A stretch of 64,000 nucleotides of DNA from Tricholoma matsutake. Its lineage: Eukaryota; Basidiomycota; Agaricomycetes; Agaricales; Tricholomataceae. The translations under genes were made by a program, and so were the position numbers. Every line of letters begins with the position of its first letter. Position 1 is the first letter of the stretch. The notes under the pieces are model-generated. The model was not told the origin of the DNA and did no database searches. It worked only from the letters and a program-made list of their open reading frames with translations. Shown piece by piece: positions 1 through 10,639 of this stretch. The stretch spans positions 5,022,001 to 5,086,000 of the forward strand of contig AP026544.2 of the NCBI GenBank assembly GCA_026075535.2. Direction: 5' to 3'.

Positions 1-2
1 CT

Positions 3-433
3 ATGGCCACCCAAACAAAAGGGCGATACAAACCATTCAAGGTTGGAGAACAAGTATGGCTTGACTCCAAGAACCTGAAGATTGGCTACCCAATGAGAAA
101 ATTGGTGCCAAAACAAGAAGGGCCCTTCATGATTGAAGATGCCTTGTCGAGAATGACATACCGATTGAAACTGCTGCTGAGATGGAAGATCCACCCAGTA
201 TTCCATGCAGCTTTACTCATGCAATACCATGAGAATGACACTCATGGACAAAACTTCCTGACTCCAACACCCGACCTCATGGAAGGAGAGAATGAATATG
301 AGGTGGAAGTGATCATCACACACAAGAAGCATGGCAAGACTCGCTGCTACCTCGTGAAATGGGTTGACTCCCCAACATCCGAAAACACATGGGAACCCGA
401 ATCAAACTTGAAGAATGCCCCTGAGATCCTGAT
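3..433 (+). pseudogene. Gy-A1 pol C-terminus: integrase tail and chromodomain
   Basis: This is the last roughly 145 codons of a Ty3/gypsy polyprotein. It begins in the integrase C-terminal region (GEQVWLDSKNLKI), followed by the WKIHPVFHAALL motif typical of gypsy elements. A chromodomain-like segment follows (YEVEVIITHKKHGKTRCYLV, then KWVDSPTSENTWEPESNL). Chromodomains of this class are thought to steer integration toward histone-marked chromatin. The frame is cut after codon 'ILI' by Gy-B at 434. The intact paralogue at 48485-48802 ends ILMAYKKRYHL, and those last codons reappear here after 6454. CAA at 114-116 corresponds to TGA in Gy-A3 (48830-48832), which implies an ancestral CGA. Confidence 0.9.
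429..433. repeat. Target-site duplication ctgat (left copy) of Gy-B
   Basis: The five bases ctgat directly precede the TG end of Gy-B and recur at 6454-6458 directly after its CA end. Five-bp duplications are normal for gypsy integrases. Confidence 0.97.
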
Positions 434-844
434 TGTTAGGAAACAGCCCCATTACCTAATAAAATTTCATTTTCATTTTATTATGTCGAATTACACTACA
501 TTACACCAAATGACGCCAAATGATGCTACACTTTGATAGCGTGAGAATATTATTTCGCACACATCACTATGTATGTGCCTGTATGCGCACGTCGGTAACA
601 ACAATGTACAATATATGTAACATAGTATATAAACCCTAAATATATGCCTAGGGGACCCCAGTTGTGTTCTCTTAGGTATTCCACCTACATTTTCGGTGTG
701 AAAGGCCTATCTCAACAAACTCACCTATTAATAACCCCTCGCATCAAAACCATCAATTCCCCATCACGCACGTGGATCCCGCCCCCTTCTTGTAGAGAGA
801 ACCCGCATGGTCTTAGCTAGCAGATAGTGGGTGTCGCCCTAACA
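434..844 (+). repeat. Gy-B 5' LTR
   Basis: It starts TGTTAGGAAACAG and ends GTCGCCCTAACA, with the 7-bp inverted ends TGTTAGG/CCTAACA. The partner is 6046-6453. Promoter elements are annotated separately. Confidence 0.96.
626..670 (+). promoter_or_regulatory. Gy-B LTR TATA box and predicted transcript start
   Basis: TATATAAA lies at 626-633. The predicted transcript 5' end, AGTTGTGTTCT (660-670), begins 34 bp after the start of the TATA box. It is the exact reverse complement of the 11 bases at 847-857 just downstream of the LTR. The start site is inferred from TATA spacing and this complementarity. Confidence 0.65.
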
Positions 845-846
845 GA

Positions 847-857
847 AGAACACAACT
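847..857 (+). promoter_or_regulatory. Gy-B self-priming primer-binding site
   Basis: AGAACACAACT begins two bases after the LTR end. It pairs perfectly over 11 nt with AGTTGTGTTCT at 660-670. This is the geometry of Tf1/sushi elements, in which the first 11 nt of the mRNA fold back to prime reverse transcription instead of a tRNA. I saw no convincing tRNA-type PBS here. Confidence 0.75.
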
Positions 858-1330
858 TTTCATATCAGTGCGCCTTCTCTTACCTGTGCATATGTCATTG
901 TTTCACTGCGCCACATCCGATTACTCATCCTTTCGGCACGAGCCGGAAGTACTTGTATATATGTAATCTACCTTTTCTTTCGTAAGCCAATGCCAGGCCT
1001 CACCTTACATTGTGACTGCCAGTGATCGAGAGGCAGCGCTCGTCATTAGGACAGCTGCAACCAGACAACCGATCGGATCTGGTTTAGTTATGATTTACAT
1101 TACTCTATTTGGACGACTATTTTAGTTACAAGCCGAATTCAGTGATATCTCTGAGATCAGGCACTGTTGGAAGGGTTGTTGATCCGAAGTGTCAAAATAG
1201 GCGCCCGACGAACGATGAACCATTGACGAACCTCGACGAACCTTATCATGTGACCCGCAGACATTTGGAGAGGTCTTGAAGAAAAATTTTGAATTTGTCG
1301 AAGAAGTGATTCATCACAGATTCTATAATT
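858..1330 (+). other. Gy-B untranslated leader
   Basis: About 470 bases lie between the primer site and the gag ATG. I see no open frame or structured RNA that I can support. Confidence 0.6.
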
Positions 1331-2428
1331 ATGTCCGAACCTTCAACTTCTAATCCCAGTCCTAATCCTGTTCCCATACCAGCACTAGAGGCAAAAATTG
1401 ATGCGCTCACAGCGCAAATGTCGCAATTAGTGTCAGTATTGGCAGCACCACAGCCCAGACAAGTGGAAGTACAGCCAGAGACGACAGGAGAAAGAGATGA
1501 TGAGATGGAGGAGATGGTGGAGTGGATATTGCAGGAGGATGAGACAGTGGAGAAATCCAGAAATGGAAAAGTGCGCTTACCTAAGTACGCACCCCCGCAA
1601 ATCTTTGACGGTACCATGGAGAATACAAAATCCTTCATCAGCTCTATAGTATTGTACATCCATGGGAGGAAGCCCGAGTTTCGTACAGCCAAGTCTAGGA
1701 TTATGTTTGCTCTCTCATACATTCAGGGGGGGAAAGCACAGTTCTGGAGAAATGAGGCTATTAATCAAATTGCCACGGGAAATAAACCATTTGCAACCTT
1801 CAAGGAATTTCTGGAGAGATTGGAGGCACAGTTTGGAGACCCTAATCCAAAGGCGACAGCCAATGCTAAATTAAAGACCATGCGCCAAGGTTCCTTAACA
1901 GCAGATGAATTTATTTTGCAGTTCAAAGCAGAAGCTTCGCAAACGGACATGGGAGAAGCCATGTTGGTAGAGTTTTTGAAAGCAGGATTAAATCCCTCTT
2001 TATTCAAGTCTATCTACTGACTACCTTCTATGCCAGAGAAGTTGGATGAGTGGTATAATTGGGCAATGCGCCTTGACCGGCAATATCAGCAGGAACAGGC
2101 AGAGTCAAAGTTGATGTACGGAAGTAGTAAATTTGGAAAGTCATCAGGAGGAAAGTCCGAGAAAGGAAAGGCGCCTCAGGCACAAGCTCTGAGGGCACAG
2201 CCACCGGCCATGGCAGTGACACCTATAGTTACGGAGTCAGCAGCACCAGCAGAGGCAATGGAGGTTGATCAAGTGGGGAGACGAGCCCCACTTAAATGTT
2301 TTAACTGTGGGCAGTTAGGACACATTTCTAAGTATTGCAAGCAGAAGAGAAAGATCAGGGGAGCTACAATCGAGGAAGTGAAGCAGGAGGAAGGCAAGCA
2401 GGAGAATTTTGTGGAAGAGTCCCAGTGA
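1331..2428 (+). pseudogene. gag: Gy-B gag (capsid and CCHC nucleocapsid)
   Basis: One frame runs from ATG 1331 to stop 2426-2428 with a single internal TGA at 2018-2020, where YRLPSMPEK is the likely original (CGA to TGA). The N-terminus is Pro/Ser-rich, then a short coiled-coil-like segment (LEAKIDALTAQMSQLVSVLA), then a retrotransposon capsid core with DGTMENTKSFI and FWRNEAI...FKEFLERLEAQFGDP, as in gypsy Gag. Near the end sits a canonical zinc knuckle, CFNCGQLGHISKYC (CX2CX4HX4C), which binds genomic RNA. Gag ends 94 bases into the overlap with pol, which is in the -1 frame. I see no perfect X XXY YYZ heptamer in this overlap, so the frameshift mechanism is open. Confidence 0.88.
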
Positions 2429-5361
2429 AGGTTTCCCCATTGGTGACCCAGAATTGTTACAATGTATTAGTATCCGACGAAACCCAGAGTAAATCAGAAA
2501 AGAAAATCGAGGAGGAGTACAACTGTTGCGAATCACGCAACAAAGAAAATTGTCACATGTCATTTCCGAAAACCCCTAAATTCTTTATTTGCTCTGCACG
2601 AATAGAACCCGAAATCACCTTGACTGTGGGACTGAAGACAGTGGACACGCATGCAGCTATTGATGTGGAAGCGTTGCTTGACAGTGGTGCTACAGGATTA
2701 TTTATCAATCAATCCTTAATTACTGAAAACGGTATTAACACATGCAAGCTGGCGCAACCTATAATGGTGTACAATATTGACGGAACAGTCAATCGTGGAG
2801 GAACTATCAAGGAGGAGGTGACTATGGTACTAAAGTATCAGGAGCATCAGGAGCGAGCTGTATTCAAAGTGTGCGATCTTGGGAAAACCAATCTAATAAT
2901 AGGATGTCCATGGTTACGGAAGCATAATACCGAAATTGATTGGAAAACTGGGAAAGTACAAATGACTCGTTGTCCTAAGGAATGTAATGTGTATGGGAGG
3001 AAGATGAAGAAGGAAAAAAGGAAAAAGAAAGAGAAAGAACATCCAAGGAAGTATTCTGTTATGATGGAGGAAGTGGAGGATGAGGAAATGCCAAATGGGG
3101 AAGTTCCGATCATGATCGAGAAAGAAGAGCAGAAGCAAACCTTTAGAGCAGTTCGTGGAGGACAGTTGTGGGACAAGAATATCATGAAGGTGGAGAAGCC
3201 AGTGGAGGAATGGGTGCCAAAAGTGTATCATAAACATTTGTCAGTGTTCCAAAAGAAGGAGTCTGAGTGAATGCCAGTGCGGAAGCCATGGGATCATGCA
3301 ATTGAGATGAAGCCAATGTTTGTGCCAAAGAAGTCGAAGGTATATCTGTTATCTCCGATGGAACAAGAAGAAGTGGATGCATTCCTGAAGGAGCAATTGC
3401 GCAAAGGATACATATGACCTTCAAAATCACCGCAGACGTCACCAATATTCTTCGTGCCCAAAAAAGACCAAAGGAAGAGGATGTGTACCGATTATAGGTA
3501 TCTGAATGAGTGGACAGTGAAGAACGCGTACCCCCTGCCGTTGATCTCAGAAATAATTGATAAGGTGGGAAAAGCCAAGGTCTTTACAAAATTGGATTTA
3601 CAATGGGGATACAACAATGTACAAATAAAGAAAGGAGATGAGTGGAAGGCTGCATTTGCCATGCATTGAGGATCCTTCGAGCCGCTTGTCATGTTTTTTG
3701 GGATGACTAATAGTCCCCCGACCTTTCAAAATATGATGAACGACATTTTCAAGGACGTAATAGACAAAGGCGTGGTAATAATATTTATTGACGACATTCT
3801 GATATTCATGGAGGATGAAGAGAATCATGAGGCGATAGTGCAGGAGGTGTTATGGAGGTTGGCGGAGAATGATCTATTTTTGAAACCAGAGAAGTGTGTG
3901 TTTGGGGCAAGCGAGATCAAGTTCCTAGGATTATTGATTGGCCCTGACGGGATCAAAATGGATCTGATCAAGGTACAGGCGATCACAGATTGGCCTGCAC
4001 CCACCCGTGTCAAGGAGGTTCAAGCCTTCTTGGGACTCGCAAATTATTATCATCGCTTTGTGCACAATGTTTCTAAAATTGCCGCACCCTTACATAACCT
4101 TACGCGAAAGGGAGTAGTGTGGAGGTGGGGAGAGCAGCAGCAGACAGTGTTTGAGGAGTTGAAGAGGAAGTTTGTGGAGGGACCAATATTAGCCCCAGTA
4201 GATTTCACACACCCTTTGCGAGTGGAATCCGATGCATCTGATTTTGCTACTGGAGCGGTATTATCAATGCTGTGTGAAGATGACAAATGGCATCCTTGTG
4301 CATACTTGTCAAAAGGGTTGAATGATGTGGAGAGGAATTATGATGTGCATGACAAAGAGATGTTGGGGATAATATGAGCATTGGAGGCATGGAGGCATTA
4401 TTTGGAGGGATGTACGCATCAAATTGAGATCTGGATGGATCATCAAAATCTGCAATACTTCATGTCTGCTAAAAAGCTTAATTGCCGGCAAGCGCGTTGG
4501 GCACTATTCCTATCGCGTTTCAACTTTCACTTGGTCCATAAAGCAGGAAGCTTAATGAGGAAAGCAGATGCCTTATCCAGATGTATTGATCATAAAAGGG
4601 GGGTGGAGGAGGACAATAAAAATGTTACCTTACTCAAACCCAAATACTTTCGCATTTGCGCTATGCGTCAAGGGCATCTATTAATAGATAGCTTGGAAAT
4701 GGAAATGTTGTCTAAAATTAGACAATGCTCGGAAATGGACAATGAAGTAGTGGAAGCTGTGAAAGCTCTGAAGGGAGAGAAGAAAGGTAATATCAAAGGA
4801 GATGAATGGGCTGAGGAACAAGGGTTGGTGTTGTTCTGAGGAAAAGTGTATGTACCAAAGGATCAGGATTTGCGAAGGGAGATTGTCTGGTTACATCACA
4901 ATACGCCGATTGCCGGACACCCAGGAAGATGGAAGACGTTGGAATTAGTAATGAGAAATTATTGGTGGCCTGGAATTTCGAAGTATGTGTTGGGGTATGT
5001 GGATGGATGTGATATGTGCATGAGGGGGAAGAAATTTCCAGAGAAACCTGCAGGAAAATTAATGCCGAACCCTATACCTAAAGCGCCGTGGCGAGATATA
5101 TCTGTGGATTTTATTACCGGATTACCCGAGGCTCAAGGGTACGATGCAATATTTGTAGTATGCGACTGCTTTACAAAGGAGGTCCATATTATTCCTACTA
5201 CTACAGAAACCTCATCATTGGGCTTGGCGCGCCTCTATCTAAATCAGGTATGGCAGTTACATGGGTTACCCAATACCATTATCTCCGATTGCGGACCACA
5301 ATTTGCTTCCGCGTTTATGCGAGAACTAAACAACATATTAGGAATTCAAACTAAATTATCT
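2335..5361 (+). pseudogene. pol: Gy-B pol: protease, RT, RNase H, integrase (broken)
   Basis: A continuous frame, -1 relative to gag, is interrupted by TGA at 3268, 3415, 3667, 4375 and 4837, most at positions where arginine is expected. Protease: LLDSGATGLFI near 2675. A lysine/glutamate-rich linker follows at about 3000-3130. [19 protein letters not shown], then the catalytic motif IFIDDILIF near 3783. RNase H: VESDASDFATGAVLS near 4225. Integrase: HHCC zinc domain (WLHHNTPIAGHPGRWK ... CDMCMRGK) and the first two catalytic aspartates (SVDFITGLP, ISDCGPQF). Homology stops at TKLS near 5358, and the segment carrying the third acidic residue is deleted. The element could therefore not integrate on its own. 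Confidence 0.9.
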
Positions 5362-5362
5362 A

Positions 5363-6034
5363 AAGGAAGTCAAAGTACAGTCAGTAGAAGATTTTGTATC
5401 TAAGATGCAAAGGGTACAAGAGGAAGCAGAGGCAGCATTGAAGAAAGCACGTGATGACATGATGCGACATGCAGATCGTACTCGAGCACGTGCTCCAGAG
5501 TACAAAGTTGGTGACCTGGTATGGCTAAGTACCAAGGACCTGAATATTCCACGACCTTCGAAGAAACTTACAGAGAAACAAGTTGGCCCATATGCGATCT
5601 CTAAAGTGATCTTGCCTAATGCAGTAGTGCTAAAATTACCCCGATCATTTAAGATTGATCCCGAGATTAACGTATCCTGCTTACGCCCTTACCGTCCACC
5701 CACTATTCCTGGCCAACAAACTACTCTGCAACCTCCGATAATAGTAGAAGGTGCTCCAGAATACATAGTTGAAGAAATTCTAGACTCACGTCTTCGACAG
5801 AACAAATTGGAGTTCTTAATAAAGTGGAAAAACTATACCGACAAAAATGATTCATGGGAACCCGAAGAGAATTGTAAGCGAGCGCATAATGTGATTGCCC
5901 AATTCTTTAAACGTAATCCGAATGCTCCGTGTCGCATTGTGAGAATGGTGTATGAGGGGATGAAATTCCGGCCTTACCAAAATTTCACAGAGGGGACAAA
6001 CATAATATTTTCTCGCCTGGAAGTCGAGGCATAA
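5363..6034 (+). pseudogene. pol: Gy-B pol C-terminal part: integrase tail and chromodomain
   Basis: After the deletion the reading frame resumes shifted by one base, as KEVKVQSVEDFVSKMQRV. It continues open to TAA at 6032-6034. It contains the GPY/F-like region (VGDLVWLSTKDLNI, KQVGPYAISKVI) and a chromodomain (EYIVEEILDSRLRQNKLEFL then IKWKNYTDKNDSWEPEENC). The C-terminal tail (NAPCRIVRMVYEGM...) has no domain I recognise. In the intact ancestor this was the end of one pol polyprotein. The change of frame at 5358-5363 shows that the internal deletion was not a multiple of three. Confidence 0.85.
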
Positions 6035-6045
6035 AAGGGGGGTAA
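6033..6045 (+). promoter_or_regulatory. Gy-B polypurine tract
   Basis: AAAAGGGGGGTAA immediately precedes the 3' LTR and is the expected plus-strand primer site. Confidence 0.8.
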
Positions 6046-6453
6046 TGTTAGGAAACAGCCCCATTACCTAATAAAATTTCATTTTCATTTTATTATGTCA
6101 AATTACACTACATTACACCAAATGACGCCAAATGACGCTACACTTTGATAGCATGAGAATATTATTTCGCACGCATCACTATGTATGCACCTGTATGCGC
6201 ACGTCGGTAACAACAATGTACAATATATGTAACATAGTATATAAACCCTAAATATATGCCTAGGGGACCCCAGTTGTGTTCTCTTAGGTATTCCACCTAT
6301 GTTTTTGGTGTGAATGGCCTATCTCAACAAACTCACCTATTAATAACCCCTCGCATCAAAACCATCAATTCCCCATCACGCGCGCAGATCCTGCCCCCTT
6401 GTAGAGAGAACCCGCATGGTCTTAGCTAGCAGATAGTGGGTGTCGCCCTAACA
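6046..6453 (+). repeat. Gy-B 3' LTR
   Basis: This is the 408-bp partner of 434-844. By eye there are 14 substitutions and one 3-bp indel. Thirteen substitutions are CG/TG, CG/CA or TG/CA pairs. Confidence 0.96.
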
Positions 6454-6458
6454 CTGAT
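6454..6458. repeat. Target-site duplication ctgat (right copy) of Gy-B
   Basis: This matches 429-433. Removing 434-6458 restores the reading ...EIL(I/M)AYKK... seen in Gy-A3. Confidence 0.97.
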
Positions 6459-7597
6459 GGCATATAAGAAGAGGTACCACCTCTGATGAAAACCCAAAAC
6501 CCCCTTTCCTGAACACAGCACAATGACACCCCTGATACTCACTAGACAACAATTGACCCGAGACCCATTGAACGTCGACACCCTTCATGCTCACACTCAC
6601 CCCCTCCATTGTTAAATATGAAAGGAACATGGTGACTGGACGACAAGTCATTGACCAGTCACCAAGAATGAACAGACTGCTGGGGTGACCCTTTTGGGAA
6701 TGCCCCCATGGAATCATATTCTGGATAACAAGAGACGACTGGGTAATAAGAGTATCCTCGACCTGCCCAAAGTGCTGCCTCTATGCATGGAGGAGCACAA
6801 AGATGGATTTAGGCTGGGTAAAGGCACAATTTGAAGAATGGTGCTTCGAGGGAGAGTTGGACAACGACGACTACTTCCCCGAGGAATTCTACCTCGACCA
6901 CAACAATGGCCTAACCCCAGGCAGAAGACCACTGGTGGGAATTAACCCACCACTGTGGAAGGACCTGCAGTGGAGCACCCACTACAATGAAGAAAGCGGA
7001 TTTGAGCTGGCAAGGCAGCTCTTATTTGGATGACATGGAGAACTGGGGACATTGCTGCATTCCAGCCGACACTCCCACACATCGACACCCCAGACCACTG
7101 AGCACAACTAGGTGTGAACTGACCATCCGCAAAGACACTAAACTATTGATCGTCTGCAAAGACATTAAACTACCGATTGTCCGCAAAGACATTAAACTAT
7201 TGATCGTCCGCAAAGATGTTAAACTACCGATTGTCCGCAAAGACATTAAACTACAGATTGTCCACAAAGACGTTAAACTATCAATTGTCTGCAAAGACGT
7301 TAAACTACTGATCGTCCACAAAGATGTTAAAACTACCAATCATCCACAAAGACATTAAACTACAATGATTTCCCTTGATACTGCACAAACCCTACAGACC
7401 CTCCCCTTTCAATGACACTTCTGACTCCTTGACACCACTGCCTAGGGCAGCATGAACTAGAAGAACCTAATCATGGTCCGAGTTTGGACATGAATTATTC
7501 CTCCATTGCACCCCTCAACCCCGACCCATCCACTTATCCAGACCACACCCAAGATGAAGATTTAGGTCAAAGTGTGGAACTTTTGACCATAGGGTAA
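6459..7597 (+). other. Gy-A1 post-pol region
   Basis: It begins with the last pol codons and stop shared with Gy-A3 (GGTACCACCTCTGATGA), then diverges. It holds a 76-codon ORF at 6803-7033 with an acidic stretch (EGELDNDDYFPEEFYLD) that may correspond to the acidic segment of the Gy-A3 third ORF, and a 27-bp minisatellite (7128-7363). The last 120 bp before the LTR again match Gy-A3 well. Confidence 0.7.
7128..7363 (+). repeat. 27-bp minisatellite inside Gy-A1
   Basis: About nine head-to-tail units of 27 bp follow the pattern aaactattgatcgtccgcaa plus agacatt. Because 27 is a multiple of three, an open frame encodes nine-residue repeats such as KLLIVCKDI, KLPIVRKDI and KLQIVHKDV. Variation between units is mostly transitions. 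The array is absent from Gy-A3. Confidence 0.9.
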
Positions 7598-8262
7598 TGT
7601 TACAATTTTCCTTGTAACTCATGGAACCTGACCAACCCGACCAACCTGATGATCCCCTCCAGACAGGAGGCACTCTCTGATTCATGCCTAGGGCATGTCC
7701 TTGATGCCAGACACACACACAATGCATGCTGACTGCATGCATTTGATCCTCTTCCCATGGAAGGCACCCATGATGCATGATGACTCCATGCACCCGAACC
7801 CACTCCCACACATGCTGTGATACGACAGCCCCCTGACATGAGGTCCATAACGTCGGACTCTCACGATTGACATGCTGCGCCACAGCACTCCATGACATCG
7901 GACACCTCATGCAAGGCATGAGGCTTATTGTTTCTATTCTTACTTGATATGTATCTATCTTTCCGATTGGACAATAAGGACCTCCCTTGTAGTATAAGTA
8001 CTGCAACTCGTAGTAGGGATGTCCTTAGTTTAGATCTAGGCAACCTACAGCCTTAACTTGCAAACTTGTAAACTTACTTGAAACCACTAAGGAAGCCCCT
8101 TAGTGCATGAACCTGAACGACTCTATGCAGAAGGCCTGCTAGAGTGCACTATCCATCTTATGTTGGATGCTCTGAGTAAGACTAGTGCCAAATGACTCGT
8201 CGAGGAAGCACCTCGTCAAATGACATCAACTAGATCGAGTGGTTGAGGCTTCACCCTTAACA
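7598..8262 (+). repeat. Gy-A family LTR (3' LTR of Gy-A1)
   Basis: It runs TGTTACAATTTTCC to CACCCTTAACA, 665 bp, and matches the LTRs at 12392-13030, 46630-47294 (same length) and 54125-54773. TATAAG lies at 7993-7998 and the predicted start AGTTTAGATCT at 8027-8037. Confidence 0.95.
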
Positions 8263-8985
8263 TATATACTGTTAAGAACTGATCCTGGAAGGTGTGTCAG
8301 AATCTGATCAGACCCTGTGGGTGGTGATAGCGGAAGGTTGTTGGGTCATAGCAGATTATGCAGAGGGGAAAACGGAAAGGACTTGGCTTCAGCTTGTAAG
8401 AAGCTGTGCCCTTCACCTCTTCTGGTGTCCTAATTTCAAGTCGAAGGTTTGGAGGTAGGAGTGGGAAAGTGTGGGTAAATGCGGGAAGGAGTATGGAGGG
8501 ACTTAGGTTGAGTTCAGGTGAGGTTAGAACTTCAGAGGGAGACTAGAAGTCGAGTCGAATGGAGTTCAGACTCTTAGAGAACTGAGGATGAAGTAGAAGG
8601 AGATTTAGATTTGCAGGATAAAGTTGAGTCTATGTCAATATACAAACTGAGGAATACAAGGCAAAACTAACTAAGCTTAAATACTGTAGTCCAGAATAAA
8701 AAGTGGAACAGAAATGGAAATGGAGAATGCAGCAGTGTCTCAACTGCATAGATAAATTACCTAGTGGGAGCTGTAAGGCATCCATAGTCGAATTTTCAAA
8801 AGAGATGACAGCCTTGGAAAGGCGGCTGTGAGTGCTGTACAAGGCGGCCTGATGCACAGCAGTGTGGGCAGTGCAAGGTGGCTGGGAACGAAGCAGAACA
8901 GGTTGACAAATGTTGGCAGAAAAGGGTCAGATAGTTGCGGGTTCCGATCAGGCGAGGAATGGATCATGACAGACTGTACAGCCAG
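8263..8985. other. No gene recognised
   Basis: G/A-rich sequence between the Gy-A1 LTR and the Helitron-like relic. I see no supported ORF, RNA gene or repeat. Confidence 0.5.
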
Positions 8986-8996
8986 CACAGAATGGG

Positions 8997-9347
8997 TTGC
9001 CAGGGTATTTCCTCAACACACAACCATTTCCACACAGATTGCAGTACTTCATCACAACCATGTTACCGGTGGCCCCTGAGGTGCTTCATCAGGTGCTGAA
9101 AATTGACTTTGTGAAGCGTGTGGCTGGTGGCCACCCATTCGCTGGTTGTCTCACAGTACAGTGTCATTTGGTTTTTCAGGCATTGCAGTGGCTGAGAACA
9201 AACAACCCTTTTTACATGGAAGTTGTCATTGATGAAAAACTGCTAGAAGACTTGCCAGTTGATGGGGTTCTGGCAGACTGGAAAAATCTCTGGCTTACTC
9301 AGAAGAGTAAGTGCAGAGGCAATTCTGAATGGCATACCCACAGCTGA
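8997..9347 (+). pseudogene. DUF6570-like fragment of a Helitron-type protein
   Basis: The translated stretch TMLPVAPEVLHQVLKIDFVK, then a gap, then VFQALQWLRTNNPFYMEVVI, IDEKLLEDLPVDGVL matches the pattern of the DUF6570 region found upstream of the Rep domain in fungal Helitron helicases (LPP...VIFVG...V..AL.WLK.NNPLY.DV.ID...L..LPEDGVP). The fragment is short and followed by stops. The surrounding DNA continues into a possible Rep relic (9564-10474). This is family recognition from memory, not a search. Confidence 0.55.
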
Positions 9348-9563
9348 TAAGACATCTTCAGCAATTCCCAGAACCCCCATCACAAACAAATATGCAGAAT
9401 GTGAGCATCCAATTTGTCCATAGTTTCAGTAACTGATGTGTAAGGGGCTGCCAGTCATTCCTCTGGTTGATGAGAAGAACTGGTTTGCTCTTGCACAGTG
9501 CTTTCCGTGTGTTTTCATTGATGGCACACCTACTATCCAACCTTACTGCATTGGTGATGTGGT

Positions 9564-10474
9564 GTGGCTAGGAAAATGGCTGTTCCAACATCATGCATCC
9601 TGAATGGGGCACCACCCTGGGGTATCCTATATCCTGTTATTCAACTGCAGCAAGACCATTACTGCAAAGCAATCTCTACTCTTCCCAGAGAGTTCCTTTG
9701 TAAAGATTTTTGTGAACAAGCATGCCAAGGGGGCATAGTATTGTCATGGATTCCTTGCGCTGACAGATCAAACAGTGAATTAGTGGGCAAGGTGACTGGC
9801 ATGATATTACGCCTTGGGCAACCAAACCTTCTTGCAAGACTACACATCCAGAAGGTCTGCAATATAGCAACGCATATGTTTGATGGGTTTGACAAAGAGT
9901 TTGATGCTCTAGTCCACTCCTTTTCTCCACTTGTCACCTGCGATCTTTCTATGCAGGACATGTTCAACATCCAACATTTTCATGACACCTGTGAGGCATT
10001 TCTGGCTACTGTCATTGGGGATTGTTCAAACAAGGGGCTGTTTGGCTTTGTCAATGGACGCCTGGGATGAGTATTTGATAATGGCTGCACAGGACTATCT
10101 TTGGAGTTGCTAGTCTGGGTGGATCAACCAGACTTGGCTGTTGCAGGTGGTTATGATACAAGAGCTGTCATGCACCATGGAGACTGCAATGATGGCACCA
10201 ACCCACTGCCTTCACAGCATGGTCAGAAGGCACTGGTGCTGCACAGTGCTTTTGCTGACAGATGCATCGGTCCTGGAGTTTCATTCCAACAGATTCATTC
10301 ACCTACCCCAGATTGCAAGTTGACAATGCATGAACAGGTGGACACCAACAACTGTTACAACTCCTTCTTCCATCCCAGACTTGCATCACCAGAATTCCAT
10401 CCTCTGATGGTTGACTCATACCTTTTTTGTCCAACAGAGTGGACAGATTGGTCATGGATTGAAGCCGCCATTTG
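9564..10474 (+). pseudogene. Decayed Helitron Rep-like region
   Basis: Two overlapping frames (9564-10070, then 10101-10475) encode a region resembling the Helitron Rep/helicase-like N-terminal domain. A run ending in GLFGFVNGRLGVFDNG then LSLELLVWVD lines up with the family pattern G.v..HyG..E.QGRGTLH.HmLvWi. The two histidines of the HUH motif are missing (LSLELLVW), and a frameshift at about 10070-10100 splits the domain. No downstream helicase motifs were found before 12391. The assignment is tentative; it could be another large decayed transposon protein. Confidence 0.4.
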
Positions 10475-10639
10475 AGCTGCAACAATTGACAACTACACAA
10501 CTGACCGAGAAAGGATCTGTCTGCTTACATGCCAGAAGCAATACTCCTCTCACAGTTTCATGGACTTGGATTTGGAAGGCATGTTCAACAGCCTTGTTGT
10601 GATTGTAGATGGGTGAGTGGTGAAGGTGTTGAATGCTAC

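Larger units (their letters stand above)
434..6453 (+). mobile_element. Gy-B: complete-ended Ty3/gypsy chromovirus nested in Gy-A1
   Basis: This 6,020-bp LTR retrotransposon has 411- and 408-bp LTRs (TGTTAGG...CCTAACA), a 5-bp TSD, a self-priming type primer-binding site, gag with a CCHC knuckle, and pol in the -1 frame. Pol order is protease, RT, RNase H, integrase, chromodomain, as expected for Ty3/gypsy. It is dead: six in-frame TGA codons (2018, 3268, 3415, 3667, 4375, 4837) and an internal deletion near 5360 that removes the third catalytic residue of integrase. The LTRs differ at 14 positions by eye, 13 of them at CpG-derived sites, so the true age is less than raw divergence suggests. 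Confidence 0.95.
1..8262 (+). mobile_element. Gy-A1: Ty3/gypsy chromovirus, 3' portion, split by Gy-B
   Basis: This is the 3' part of a Ty3/gypsy element whose 5' part lies outside the window. It consists of the end of pol (1-433), a post-pol region (6459-7597) and a 3' LTR (7598-8262). Bases 434-6453 belong to a younger gypsy element that inserted into the last codons of pol. The uninterrupted relative Gy-A3 (46630-54773, minus strand) reads straight across the insertion point, so the host frame can be recovered. The post-pol region differs strongly from that of Gy-A3, so Gy-A1 represents a subfamily. Confidence 0.9.

Noticed and set aside
7022..7339. Minus-strand ORF with serine/leucine repeats
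   Set aside because: It is a shadow of the 27-bp minisatellite on the other strand.
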